DNA of 13,623 bases from NCBI GenBank assembly GCA_002453475.1, contig DKGY01000070.1:35684-49306 (forward strand). The letters run 5' to 3'. This DNA is from Clostridium sp. UBA6758 (GTDB lineage Bacteria > Bacillota > Clostridia > Clostridiales > Clostridiaceae). The position numbers and the translations under genes are program-made. A model generated the notes under the pieces. It worked only from the letters and a program-made list of their open reading frames with translations, made no database searches and was not told the DNA's origin. This document shows positions 7,481-13,623 of this stretch, one piece after another (position 1 is the first letter of the stretch; each line of letters opens with the position of its first letter).

Positions 7481-7496
7481 TTTGCTGGCCAGCAAA
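7481..7496. repeat. Perfect 16-bp palindrome TTTGCTGGCCAGCAAA
   Basis: This self-complementary sequence abuts the preceding inverted repeat and is much richer in G+C than its surroundings. It lies about 90 bases before the cystine symporter start. It could be an operator for a dimeric regulator or an RNA stem with a GGCC loop. I do not recognise a known consensus. Confidence 0.6.
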
Positions 7497-7585
7497 GAAT
7501 AAATAAAATAGGGAAACTCTACTAAAATGCTTATAAGTAAATTCAAGATTACTAAACAAAATAAAAAATAAAAGGAGAATTTAAA

Positions 7586-8875
7586 ATGAATATAAATTTA
7601 ATATTAGCAGTAATATTATCATTACTAGCAGTGTTTACCATATATGCAGTCGAAGAAAAGACTAATAAATTTACTTATGCTACATTAACAGCACTGGCTT
7701 TAGGAGTTATTTTAGGAGCAATATTTAAAGAAAACATTTTGTTTTTAGATATCATTGGAAAAGGTTATATGTCACTAATTAAAATGATAGTTGTACCTTT
7801 AGTTATGGTTTCATTGATTACTAGTATAGTTAGACTTAAGAACTTAGATACATTGAAATCTATAGGGATTAAAACTTTAGGAATATTATTAGGAACTACA
7901 GGTATAGCAGCAACTATAGGAATTGTAGTAGCTAAGATATTTAATTTAGGACAAGGATTAGCTTTTCCAGGAGCAGAAGACTTTGTAGCTAGGGAAATAC
8001 CTACATTTACTCAAGTGTTAGTGGACATGTTACCATCAAATCCAATAGCAGCTATAGTAGATAATAGAATAATTCCAATAGTTATATTCTCACTGTTTGT
8101 AGCTATAGCTTTAGTTAAGGAAGATAATATAAATCCCTCTAAAGCAAAACCTTTTAAAGATTTTGTATTATCAGCTCATGCTATAGTATCAAGAATAACT
8201 GAAATAGTATTAAGATTTATACCTTATGGAGTTTTTGCTTTAATTGCAAAGGCTGTAGCAAGTAATGGTTTAGAGACTATTAAATCTTTAATATGGGTTA
8301 TCGCAGCAGTTTATATAGCTTGCATACTTCAATTTATAATTGTATATATTCCGCTTGTTGCTTTTATAGCAAAAAAGAGTCCTTTAAAATTCTTTAAGGG
8401 AATTTTACCAGCTCAAACTATGGCTTTTACAAGTCAAAGTAGTTATGGAACACTACCAGTAACCATAAAATCTTTAGTTGAAGGAGCTGGAGTTTCTGAA
8501 AATATTGCTAGCTTTGTGGCACCACTTGGATCAACTATAGGAATGAATGGTTGTGGAGGATTATATCCAGCTATAGTAGCTATATTTGTTGCTAATGTAT
8601 TTAATGTGGATATGACAATTTACTCATATATTTTAATAGTATTAACTACTATAATATCATCAATAGGTATTGCTGGTGTTCCAGGAGCAGCAACTATGTC
8701 TACAACAGTAGTATTAGCAACATTAGGATTACCTATAGAAGGAATGGCAATGATAATTGCGGTTGATTCTATAATTGATATGATGAGAACAGCAACCAAT
8801 GTTACAGGCTCTGCAGTAGCAGCTTTAGTAGTAGATGAAACAGAAAAGAGAAAATCTGCCAGAAAGAACAAATAG
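7586..8875 (+). CDS. tcyP: Cystine/Na+ symporter of the dicarboxylate/amino acid:cation family (TcyP-like)
   Basis: The 429-residue membrane protein has the DAACS fold with about eight transmembrane helices and two re-entrant hairpins. The Ser-rich hairpin-1 motif FTSQSSYGTLP is at residues 281-291, the unwound helix-7 region MNGCGGLYPA at 320-329, hairpin 2 around GIAGVPGAAT at 361-370, and the substrate-binding helix 8 DSIIDMMRTATNVTGS at 394-409 (Asp394, Asp398, Arg401, Asn405). NGCGGLYPA and IDMMRTATNVTGS resemble Bacillus subtilis TcyP as I recall it more than glutamate or C4-dicarboxylate carriers, and the cysteine-type T-box upstream agrees. The start is supported by AAGGAG about 8 bases before the ATG. 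It is a single-gene unit ending at a strong terminator. Confidence 0.87.
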   Translation: MNINLILAVILSLLAVFTIYAVEEKTNKFTYATLTALALGVILGAIFKENILFLDIIGKGYMSLIKMIVVPLVMVSLITSIVRLKNLDTLKSIGIKTLGILLGTTGIAATIGIVVAKIFNLGQGLAFPGAEDFVAREIPTFTQVLVDMLPSNPIAAIVDNRIIPIVIFSLFVAIALVKEDNINPSKAKPFKDFVLSAHAIVSRITEIVLRFIPYGVFALIAKAVASNGLETIKSLIWVIAAVYIACILQFIIVYIPLVAFIAKKSPLKFFKGILPAQTMAFTSQSSYGTLPVTIKSLVEGAGVSENIASFVAPLGSTIGMNGCGGLYPAIVAIFVANVFNVDMTIYSYILIVLTTIISSIGIAGVPGAATMSTTVVLATLGLPIEGMAMIIAVDSIIDMMRTATNVTGSAVAALVVDETEKRKSARKNK

Positions 8876-8960
8876 TAAAATGAATATATCATAATAATAT
8901 TTAAATACATTTTAATAGTGAGTTAAATTCTGAAAACAAATAATAATAAATTGAAAAAAA

Positions 8961-9001
8961 CTTCATCCTAAAGATAATTATCTTTAGGGCGAAGTTTTTT
9001 T
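8961..9001 (+). terminator. Rho-independent terminator of the cystine symporter gene
   Basis: CTTC (8961-8964) pairs with GAAG (8991-8994) and, past one mismatch and one wobble, CCTAAAGAT (8967-8975) pairs with ATCTTTAGG (8980-8988). A run of seven T follows, and A-run before the stem makes it symmetric. Confidence 0.9.
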
Positions 9002-9002
9002 A

Positions 9003-9035
9003 TATGCAACTTAGTATAGGATTTATGCAACTTAG
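9003..9035. repeat. Two perfect 12-bp direct repeats, likely LytTR binding site
   Basis: TATGCAACTTAG occurs at 9003-9014 and again at 9024-9035, a 21-bp period. LytTR proteins such as AgrA bind pairs of 9-bp direct repeats separated by about 12-13 bp, which is this spacing; the reverse reading CTAAGTTGCATA contains the AGTT core seen in several LytTR sites. The repeats end 10 bases before the -35 box of the LytTR operon promoter, an activator position. Confidence 0.7.
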
Positions 9036-9045
9036 AAGGTTAGGA

Positions 9046-9074
9046 TTGTCTTAAGAAAATTTAAAGAATATACT
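9046..9074 (+). promoter_or_regulatory. Promoter of the LytTR-DUF3021-ABC operon
   Basis: TTGTCT (9046-9051) and TATACT (9069-9074) are exactly 17 bases apart. The imperfect -35 box beside the direct repeats fits an activator-dependent promoter. A start near 9081 gives a leader of about 65 bases. Confidence 0.6.
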
Positions 9075-9145
9075 TGAATTATAGATTAAATTTAATATAA
9101 ACTTTATAGTTATTTAAAGAATTTGTATAGAAGGGAAGGCGTTAA

Positions 9146-9592
9146 ATGAAGATTATAATAAATGAAGTTGAAGATATTGAAGATATAGAAGATATAGAAA
9201 TAGTAATTAACTGTAAAACAATAGATGAAAATATGTCAAGAATTATATCTAAACTTAAAGCATTAGAAGAAAAAATAACAGGGAATAAAGATGGAAAGAT
9301 ATTTATTCTAGATGCAAATGAGATATTTTACTTTGAATCAGTTGATAAAAAGACATTTATTTATATGGATAAAGAAGTTTTTGAGACACATTCAAGACTA
9401 TACGAATTAGAAGAAAGGCTTAAAAATACAGATTTTTTTAGAGCTTCTAAATCTACAATTATAAATCTGCGAAAGGTAAAAAATATATTACCTATGTTTG
9501 GAGGTCGAATAGAGATACTTTTAGATAATGGTGAAAAGCTAGTAGTTTCAAGACAATATGTACCCATATTAAAAAATAAATTAGATTTATAG
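9146..9592 (+). CDS. LytTR-domain DNA-binding regulator without receiver domain
   Basis: The 148-residue protein has a short acidic N-terminus with a (Glu-Asp-Ile)x3 run, a helical stretch (about 25-47) and a LytTR DNA-binding domain at about 50-147. Diagnostic pieces are IFILDANEIFYFESVDKKTF (52-71), FFRASKSTIINLRKVKNI (97-114) and a final GGRIEILLDNGEKLVVSRQYV (119-139). No CheY-like receiver is present, so it is not a classic two-component regulator. Such free-standing LytTR proteins are usually paired with a membrane protein that holds them inactive. The next gene is that partner type, its ribosome site overlapping this stop codon. The direct repeats upstream suggest autoregulation. Confidence 0.92.
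   Translation: MKIIINEVEDIEDIEDIEIVINCKTIDENMSRIISKLKALEEKITGNKDGKIFILDANEIFYFESVDKKTFIYMDKEVFETHSRLYELEERLKNTDFFRASKSTIINLRKVKNILPMFGGRIEILLDNGEKLVVSRQYVPILKNKLDL
9170..9196 (+). repeat. Three tandem 9-bp units inside the LytTR gene
   Basis: GAAGATATT, GAAGATATA and GAAGATATA follow in tandem and encode Glu-Asp-Ile three times. Copy-number slippage would change the length in frame only. Confidence 0.85.
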
Positions 9593-9604
9593 GAGGAAGA
9601 TAGT

Positions 9605-10051
9605 ATGAAGGAATTTTTTAAGAACACATTAGAAATAAAGATAATTGCATGTATGTTCTTCACAGCTCAAGTTGTTATTTATACTCTCATTGCTCCTTTT
9701 TTAGGGGAAGAAAGTATTAGTCTTTGCTTAATATGGCAAATGATATTTATATCTATAATTTTAACTCTTCTTCAATATGTTATATATGTATCTAATATAT
9801 TTATGAAGGTAAATATATGGAGTAAGATAATTATTCACTATATAATACTTGTTTTTATAGGTTATATATTAGCTAGGATATTTAATTGGTTCGACTTAAG
9901 TATTGGTAATAATTTTACTATTGCATTAGGTATATTTACTGTATGCTTTGTTTCATTTACTGGATCTATTGCATTATATAACAAGGTTTCAGGAGAAAGA
10001 TTTAATGAAAAATTGAGATTGTATAAAAGTTCAAAATTTGATGATAAATAG
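9605..10051 (+). CDS. DUF3021 family four-helix membrane protein, likely LytTR partner
   Basis: The 148-residue protein has four hydrophobic helices near residues 11-33, 38-62, 72-93 and 102-125, with a charged cytoplasmic C-terminal tail (about 126-148). This size, layout and its position directly after a LytTR gene match the DUF3021 family. In related LytTR regulatory systems, such as streptococcal ones, the membrane partner antagonises the regulator, so an anti-activator that senses an envelope signal is a reasonable inference. AGGAGG at 9591-9596 overlaps the stop codon of the regulator, indicating translational coupling. Confidence 0.82.
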   Translation: MKEFFKNTLEIKIIACMFFTAQVVIYTLIAPFLGEESISLCLIWQMIFISIILTLLQYVIYVSNIFMKVNIWSKIIIHYIILVFIGYILARIFNWFDLSIGNNFTIALGIFTVCFVSFTGSIALYNKVSGERFNEKLRLYKSSKFDDK

Positions 10052-10056
10052 GGGGA
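10050..10056 (+). promoter_or_regulatory. Ribosome site fixing the ABC ATPase start
   Basis: AGGGGGA overlaps the stop of the DUF3021 gene and sits 5 bases before the ATG at 10062. The in-frame ATG at 10038 has no comparable site and would extend the protein by eight residues that do not belong to the domain. Confidence 0.6.
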
Positions 10057-10061
10057 TAGCA

Positions 10062-10949
10062 ATGAATATAATTGAAACTAACAACTTAACAAAGAGTTAT
10101 GGGAAAAGTCGTGGAATAGTAGAGGTTAATTTACAGGTTAAGGAGGGGGAAATCTTTGGATTTGTAGGTCCTAATGGAGCAGGAAAATCTACTACAATAA
10201 GAACATTTTTAAATTTGATTTTTCCTACTTCTGGAGGTGGAAAAATCTTTGGAAAGGATATAGTTAAAGAAAGTAGTGAAATAAAAAAGTATATTGGTTA
10301 TGTGCCTAGTGAAGTAAAATTTTATGATGAATCAAAAGTTAAAGATATTATAAAATATGCTGAGAGTTTTTATGAAAATTCTAATAAGGAAGATATAGAT
10401 GAACTATGTAAAGAACTAGAGGTAGAGCTAGATAAAAAAATGAGTGAATTGAGCCTTGGAAACAAGAAAAAGGTAGCTATAGTGCAAGCACTTATTCATA
10501 ATCCTAAGCTTTTAATTCTAGATGAGCCTACTAATGGACTAGATCCACTTATACAGAAAAAACTTTTCAATATACTAGAAAAACAGAGAGCAAAGGGAAC
10601 CACTATATTTTTATCTTCTCACAATTTAGTTGAAGTTGAAAATCTATGTGATCGGGTTGCAGTAATAAAAGATGGAAGAATTGTTGATGTAATTGAAATC
10701 GATAAGATTGCGAGAAAGGCAGGAGTAAAAATCACATTAAAAGCTAAGGGGATAGATAATAACAAGGTTCAAGAACTTAAAGGTGAAATTATAGAAAACA
10801 ATAAAGGCGAAATAACCTTTAGCTTTATAGGCAATATTGATGAATTAATTAAAGAAATAGCTAAGTTTAATGTGGAGAAGTTACTTATAGGTGAGCATAC
10901 TCTAGAGGATACTTTTATGGATTATTACAAGAGGAGAGGGGAGAATTAG
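10062..10949 (+). CDS. ABC transporter ATP-binding protein (BcrA/CcmA type)
   Basis: The 295-residue cytoplasmic ATPase should energise the permease encoded next. Walker A is GPNGAGKST at residues 36-44, the signature is the degenerate SELSLGNKKK (128-137, usual LSGGQ), Walker B is LLILDEP at 150-156 with catalytic Glu155, the D-loop is NGLDP and the H-loop is His187 in SSHNL. The Q-loop reads YVPSEVKFYDE, so Ser83 replaces the usual Gln, a form I associate with some ABC-2 export ATPases. A C-terminal extension (about 210-295) follows the nucleotide-binding domain, as in drug or peptide exporters. It is part of the LytTR operon, with one base between its stop and the permease ATG. Confidence 0.95.
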   Translation: MNIIETNNLTKSYGKSRGIVEVNLQVKEGEIFGFVGPNGAGKSTTIRTFLNLIFPTSGGGKIFGKDIVKESSEIKKYIGYVPSEVKFYDESKVKDIIKYAESFYENSNKEDIDELCKELEVELDKKMSELSLGNKKKVAIVQALIHNPKLLILDEPTNGLDPLIQKKLFNILEKQRAKGTTIFLSSHNLVEVENLCDRVAVIKDGRIVDVIEIDKIARKAGVKITLKAKGIDNNKVQELKGEIIENNKGEITFSFIGNIDELIKEIAKFNVEKLLIGEHTLEDTFMDYYKRRGEN

Positions 10950-10950
10950 A

Positions 10951-11763
10951 ATGAATGTATTCAAATTTGAATTTAGAAGATTATTAAAATCTGCTATTAT
11001 TTGGTCTGTGGTATGTGTAGGATTAGTTATTATGTTTATGGCATTATTCCCTAGCATGAAGGATAGTGGAATGCAAGAAATTGTTGCTACAAAGATGGAT
11101 GCTTTACCACCGGCATTATTAGAGGCTTTTAATCTTGATGAAGTTATAGATTTTGGTAATATTTCAGACTATTTAGCATATGCAATTCAATATATATCTA
11201 TGGCAGCTGGAATATATGGAATAATTCTTGGAATATCTGCTTTAGTAAAAGAAGAAAGTGAAGGTACCATTGAGTTTTTATACTCTAAGCCAATTACAAG
11301 AAGTAAAATAGTAACTTCAAAATTACTTTCCTCTGCAATTATATTTTATCTATTTATTTTTATAGTTGGAGCTGTAACTATGGGAATTTCTATGGCTGTA
11401 AAGCCAGAAGAGGTCGAAACTATGACACTAATAATGGATATAAAAACTTTATTTGCAGGAATGGCTTTTTTAGGATATATATTTATGGCCTTAGGATTTT
11501 TATTATCGATTATAATAAAGTCTAGTAAACAAGGGACATCCATTGCACTAGGAGTATTCTTTACCACTTATATATTTGGAATCATAGGAAAGATGAAAGA
11601 TGAATTAGAAGGATTTCTATATTTATCACCCTTTGACTATGTAGTTCCAGCTAAGTTATTAAAGAATGGTTTTGAAATGAAATATGTACTTTTAGGCTTT
11701 GGAATAATAGTTATATCTATTGTAACTACCTATGCTATTTATAATAAAAAGGATTTAGCATAA
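10951..11763 (+). CDS. ABC-2 type permease
   Basis: The 270-residue protein has six hydrophobic segments near residues 14-33, 76-98, 125-147, 167-189, 197-213 and 243-263. Between the second and third lies EESEGTIEFLYSKPITRSKIVTSKL (101-125), the conserved coupling segment of ABC-2 permeases that contacts the ATPase. With the ATPase encoded immediately upstream it forms a complete exporter, probably two ATPases and two permeases. The cargo is unknown. Exporters under LytTR control often deal with bacteriocins, antimicrobial peptides or envelope stress, which is only context here. No clean terminator follows directly; the shared terminator is at 11978-12021. Confidence 0.92.
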   Translation: MNVFKFEFRRLLKSAIIWSVVCVGLVIMFMALFPSMKDSGMQEIVATKMDALPPALLEAFNLDEVIDFGNISDYLAYAIQYISMAAGIYGIILGISALVKEESEGTIEFLYSKPITRSKIVTSKLLSSAIIFYLFIFIVGAVTMGISMAVKPEEVETMTLIMDIKTLFAGMAFLGYIFMALGFLLSIIIKSSKQGTSIALGVFFTTYIFGIIGKMKDELEGFLYLSPFDYVVPAKLLKNGFEMKYVLLGFGIIVISIVTTYAIYNKKDLA

Positions 11764-11950
11764 ACAGAGTTCTTAGCTTCTTCGAAGCTTTACTAACAGA
11801 CTTCTAAGTATCAGTATTTTTGATAATTAGAAGTCGTTGTCCTTTAGGGGAAATCGTTATCCAGGGACGTAGCAGCTCTTTACTCCAATCTTGAAGAATG
11901 TGGAGTATTAGAGCTAGTAGTCATTGGATTAACAGAGGGGTGCAAGGATT
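11764..11950 (+). other. Unidentified hairpin-rich element, possible structured RNA or palindromic repeat
   Basis: This stretch is visibly richer in G and C than neighbouring intergenic DNA and has no open frame of note. It folds into successive hairpins: AGCTTC (11775-11780) with GAAGCT (11784-11789); GACTTCTAA and TATCA (11799-11807, 11809-11813) with TGATA and TTAGAAGTC (11821-11825, 11827-11835); and a long composite stem of GTTATCCA (11856-11863), GAC, AGCTCT (11874-11879) and ACTCCA (11882-11887) with TGGAGT (11901-11906), AGAGCT (11910-11915), GTC and TGGATTAAC (11925-11933). The motif AACAGA recurs before the second hairpin and after the third. I match it to no riboswitch or IS end. 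It may be a non-coding RNA, the 3' region of the ABC operon mRNA, or a dispersed genomic repeat. Confidence 0.55.
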
Positions 11951-11977
11951 ATGCATTGGATAAAATTAAATTTATAT

Positions 11978-12021
11978 AAACAAATACCTAGCACTATAAT
12001 GAAAGTGCTAGGTATTTGTTT
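11978..12021. terminator. Bidirectional terminator between convergent ABC operons
   Basis: Eighteen bases starting AAACAAATACC at 11978-11995 pair perfectly with 12004-12021 across an 8-base loop. T-rich tails exist on both exits (TTTG/TTTGC on plus, TTTATATAAATTT on minus). It ends four bases before the stop codon of the minus-strand permease. Confidence 0.85.
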
Positions 12022-12025
12022 GCAT

Positions 12026-13186
12026 TTAATATTTAGTTCTTCTTTGCTTCATGATAACTAGACCTACTCCTAAGAAAGCTACTGCAAAAGCTAACATTAT
12101 TAATAGTTCAAATAGTATTGGAGCGAGCGTATCCATATTAAATATTGATAGGGTGTTGAGTTTATCATTTACGTTAATAAACCAATATACTGGGTTAAAT
12201 ATAGCAGTACTCTTCACTGTTTCGCTGAGAAGTTGTTGAGGAACAAAGGCTCCCCCTAAGAAGCAACAACCTAAAGATACAAGGTTTGAAATTGGGCCTA
12301 TGGAATTTTTAGTGGATATATTGCTAATTAAGAAGCTAAGACATAAACACGTTATTGTAAATATTAGAGAATTTATACCATGTAACACTCCACTAAAAGA
12401 AAACATATCCTGTGGATACATTACTATGGCGAGTGTCATGAATATAGTCCAAGTAGACAATGCTAAAACCATATCTCCTAAAAATATTTGCATGTTGAAG
12501 TTATAGGAATTAATAGGTGAGCATAAATTTCTTCTTTTTAAATCTGGTGAATTGAAAATATTTGATACTATAGATATTCCAAGTATTAACATACATAGCA
12601 TAGGATAAGCTAAATAGTTAAAATAATAGGTAACGCTACTTTTAGTATCTTCTTTATTATCCATTGCTAAAGTAACTTCTGTATCTATAGATAAATCTTT
12701 ATTTACTAGCTCATTAATTTTTTTTAAGTTTAAATTACTAGTATTATCAATGTAAACTTTGGTTGTGCTAAGATAATTATTTATCATTGATTTTATAAAA
12801 ATACTACTTGAGGAGTTAGGAATACTTTGAGTTTCTAAAGTAAGGGGAGTCTCTTGAAGAAAGCTATCTTCAAATCCCTTTGGAATGGTGATTATAATTT
12901 CTGCTTCTCTAAAAAATAATGCATCTCTTATTCCTTCATCGGTAGTTTTAATTTTTACTAACTTAGAATTATCTTCAATATAAGCCTCTAAATTATTTGA
13001 TAGAGGAGACTGGTCATTATTTATAATTGCAACTTTACATTTTTCAGTTTTAAAGGAGGTTGAATCTGTAGAATTTCCCACATTACTAAAAATGATTGTC
13101 ATAAATACAAATATACCAGCGTAAAGTAGTAAGGAGGAAAGAGCACTTTTTTTAACTATTCTAAAATATTGTTTAAATACTTGCAT
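12026..13186 (-). CDS. ABC-2 type permease with large extracytoplasmic loop
   Basis: The 386-residue protein has one N-terminal helix (16-34), a large extracytoplasmic domain (about 35-185, including KVAIINNDQSPLSNNL and the EIIITIPKGFEDSF stretch) and five helices near residues 187-209, 233-255, 267-289, 297-317 and 356-378. This is the ABC2_membrane_3 architecture; GGAFVPQQLL followed by FNPVYWF (311-336) is its usual late motif. It lacks an ATPase domain, so a partner ATPase must be encoded elsewhere, most likely upstream beyond the window. AGGAGG about 7 bases before the ATG supports the start. The upstream permease overlaps it by 14 bases, so the two are translationally coupled and may form a heterodimer. 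Confidence 0.9.
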   Translation of the reverse strand: MQVFKQYFRIVKKSALSSLLLYAGIFVFMTIIFSNVGNSTDSTSFKTEKCKVAIINNDQSPLSNNLEAYIEDNSKLVKIKTTDEGIRDALFFREAEIIITIPKGFEDSFLQETPLTLETQSIPNSSSSIFIKSMINNYLSTTKVYIDNTSNLNLKKINELVNKDLSIDTEVTLAMDNKEDTKSSVTYYFNYLAYPMLCMLILGISIVSNIFNSPDLKRRNLCSPINSYNFNMQIFLGDMVLALSTWTIFMTLAIVMYPQDMFSFSGVLHGINSLIFTITCLCLSFLISNISTKNSIGPISNLVSLGCCFLGGAFVPQQLLSETVKSTAIFNPVYWFINVNDKLNTLSIFNMDTLAPILFELLIMLAFAVAFLGVGLVIMKQRRTKY

Positions 13187-13623
13187 ATTTTTGCCTCCTT
13201 AAAATTAAATAAGTAACAATTGAAAATATAATTCCATACAATGTTAGAAGACCTAGATTAAGAAAATATCTATCATAGGTACTATAATAGTATAATGAAT
13301 AAAATCCATCAGTAATTAAGTTAACAGGATTTATATAGGACAAAAGGGGAAATCTATCTTGAATGGAGTATTTAATCTGAACTGCCATCATTCCAGATAA
13401 AAAAGAACATACCATTGTAAATGCGAGTAAAATTCCTTCCTTTATACTAGCTTTTTTATTAATTAAAGCACTTACCATGGCACCTAAAGTTATTCCATTA
13501 AAACAACCTACAAAGCAAAGTAAAATTACATAACCTATGGAGTTACCAAAATCTATTTTTAGAACCTGGGAAATATATAGTATAACTATCAGCACTGTTG
13601 AAAAATAAAATAATAAAGTAGCT
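13173..13623 (-). CDS. ABC-2 type permease, C-terminal part (cut by window edge)
   Basis: The frame is open to the window end and gives the last 149 residues of a permease; the GTG at 13595 is an internal codon, since ATLLFYFST precedes it in frame. Hydrophobic segments are LIVILYIS, IGYVILLCFVGCFNGITLGAMVSALI, GILLAFTMVCSFLSGMMAV and LGLLTLYGIIFSIVTYLIL. FLSGMMAVQIKY with YINPVNLITDGFYSLYYY corresponds to the late GG...NP..W motif of the downstream permease, so the two are paralogues arranged in tandem. The missing N-terminal half should carry the same large extracytoplasmic loop. Confidence 0.88.
   Translation of the reverse strand, partial: ATLLFYFSTVLIVILYISQVLKIDFGNSIGYVILLCFVGCFNGITLGAMVSALINKKASIKEGILLAFTMVCSFLSGMMAVQIKYSIQDRFPLLSYINPVNLITDGFYSLYYYSTYDRYFLNLGLLTLYGIIFSIVTYLILRRQKYASI

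Noticed and set aside
8620..8910. Minus-strand open frame of 96 codons across the end of the symporter gene
   Set aside because: It is antisense to helices 7-8 of the symporter and lacks a ribosome site.
9003..9035. CRISPR-like or IS-end interpretation of the 12-bp repeats
   Set aside because: There are only two copies with a 9-base spacer, no cas gene and no transposase; the LytTR geometry explains them better.
10038..10061. Eight-codon extension of the ABC ATPase into the preceding gene
   Set aside because: The ATG at 10062 has a strong AGGGGGA site at the right distance and matches the usual start of the domain.
11830..11945. Lysine or other known riboswitch in the hairpin-rich element
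   Set aside because: A few short matches (AGAGGGGTGC) recall riboswitch starts, but the conserved cores are missing, and no gene follows on the plus strand to be controlled.

Overview
The window is AT-rich DNA from a Firmicute, most likely a Clostridium sensu stricto species. The evidence is low G+C, strong AGGAGG-type ribosome sites, GTG/ATG starts, a GerMN-domain lipoprotein of the spore-germination type, a Na+-translocating decarboxylase subunit, a T-box leader and a LytTR-DUF3021-ABC module. I see no rRNA, tRNA, insertion-sequence transposase, CRISPR array or prophage gene. The species assignment is inference.

Layout. Positions 1-529 (minus) hold the N-terminal part of a decarboxylase beta subunit, cut by the window edge; two near-identical direct repeats lie upstream of its putative promoter. 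Low-specificity L-threonine aldolase (854-1882, minus) is divergent from ribonuclease Z (2082-3041, plus). Ribonuclease Z is followed by an unassigned membrane protein with an outward leucine-rich-repeat-like domain (3122-4210). A terminator separates that gene from a convergent NhaC-type antiporter (4379-5725, minus). The antiporter is divergent from a GerMN lipoprotein gene (5938-7098).

The next unit has the clearest regulatory logic. A good sigma-A promoter (7130-7158) drives a T-box leader (about 7187-7440) with a complete antiterminator/terminator pair. Downstream is a TcyP-like cystine symporter (7586-8875). A UGC specifier and a UGGA tRNA-acceptor bulge both point to tRNA-Cys, so import of cystine would be switched on when uncharged tRNA-Cys accumulates. 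Two further inverted repeats of unknown role lie between the T-box terminator and the gene.

From 9003 to 11763 lies a LytTR regulatory system: a 12-bp direct repeat with 21-bp period just upstream of a promoter, a free-standing LytTR regulator, a four-helix DUF3021 membrane protein, an ABC ATPase and an ABC-2 permease, all tightly spaced as one operon. The likely logic is that the membrane protein restrains the regulator and the regulator activates its own operon, but this is inference from the family.

Between that operon and a convergent pair of ABC-2 permeases (minus, 12026-13623, the upstream one cut by the window edge) is a hairpin-rich, comparatively G+C-rich stretch (about 11764-11950) that I cannot name. 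It is followed by an 18-bp-stem bidirectional terminator. This unnamed element and the LytTR repeats are the best candidates for something undescribed.
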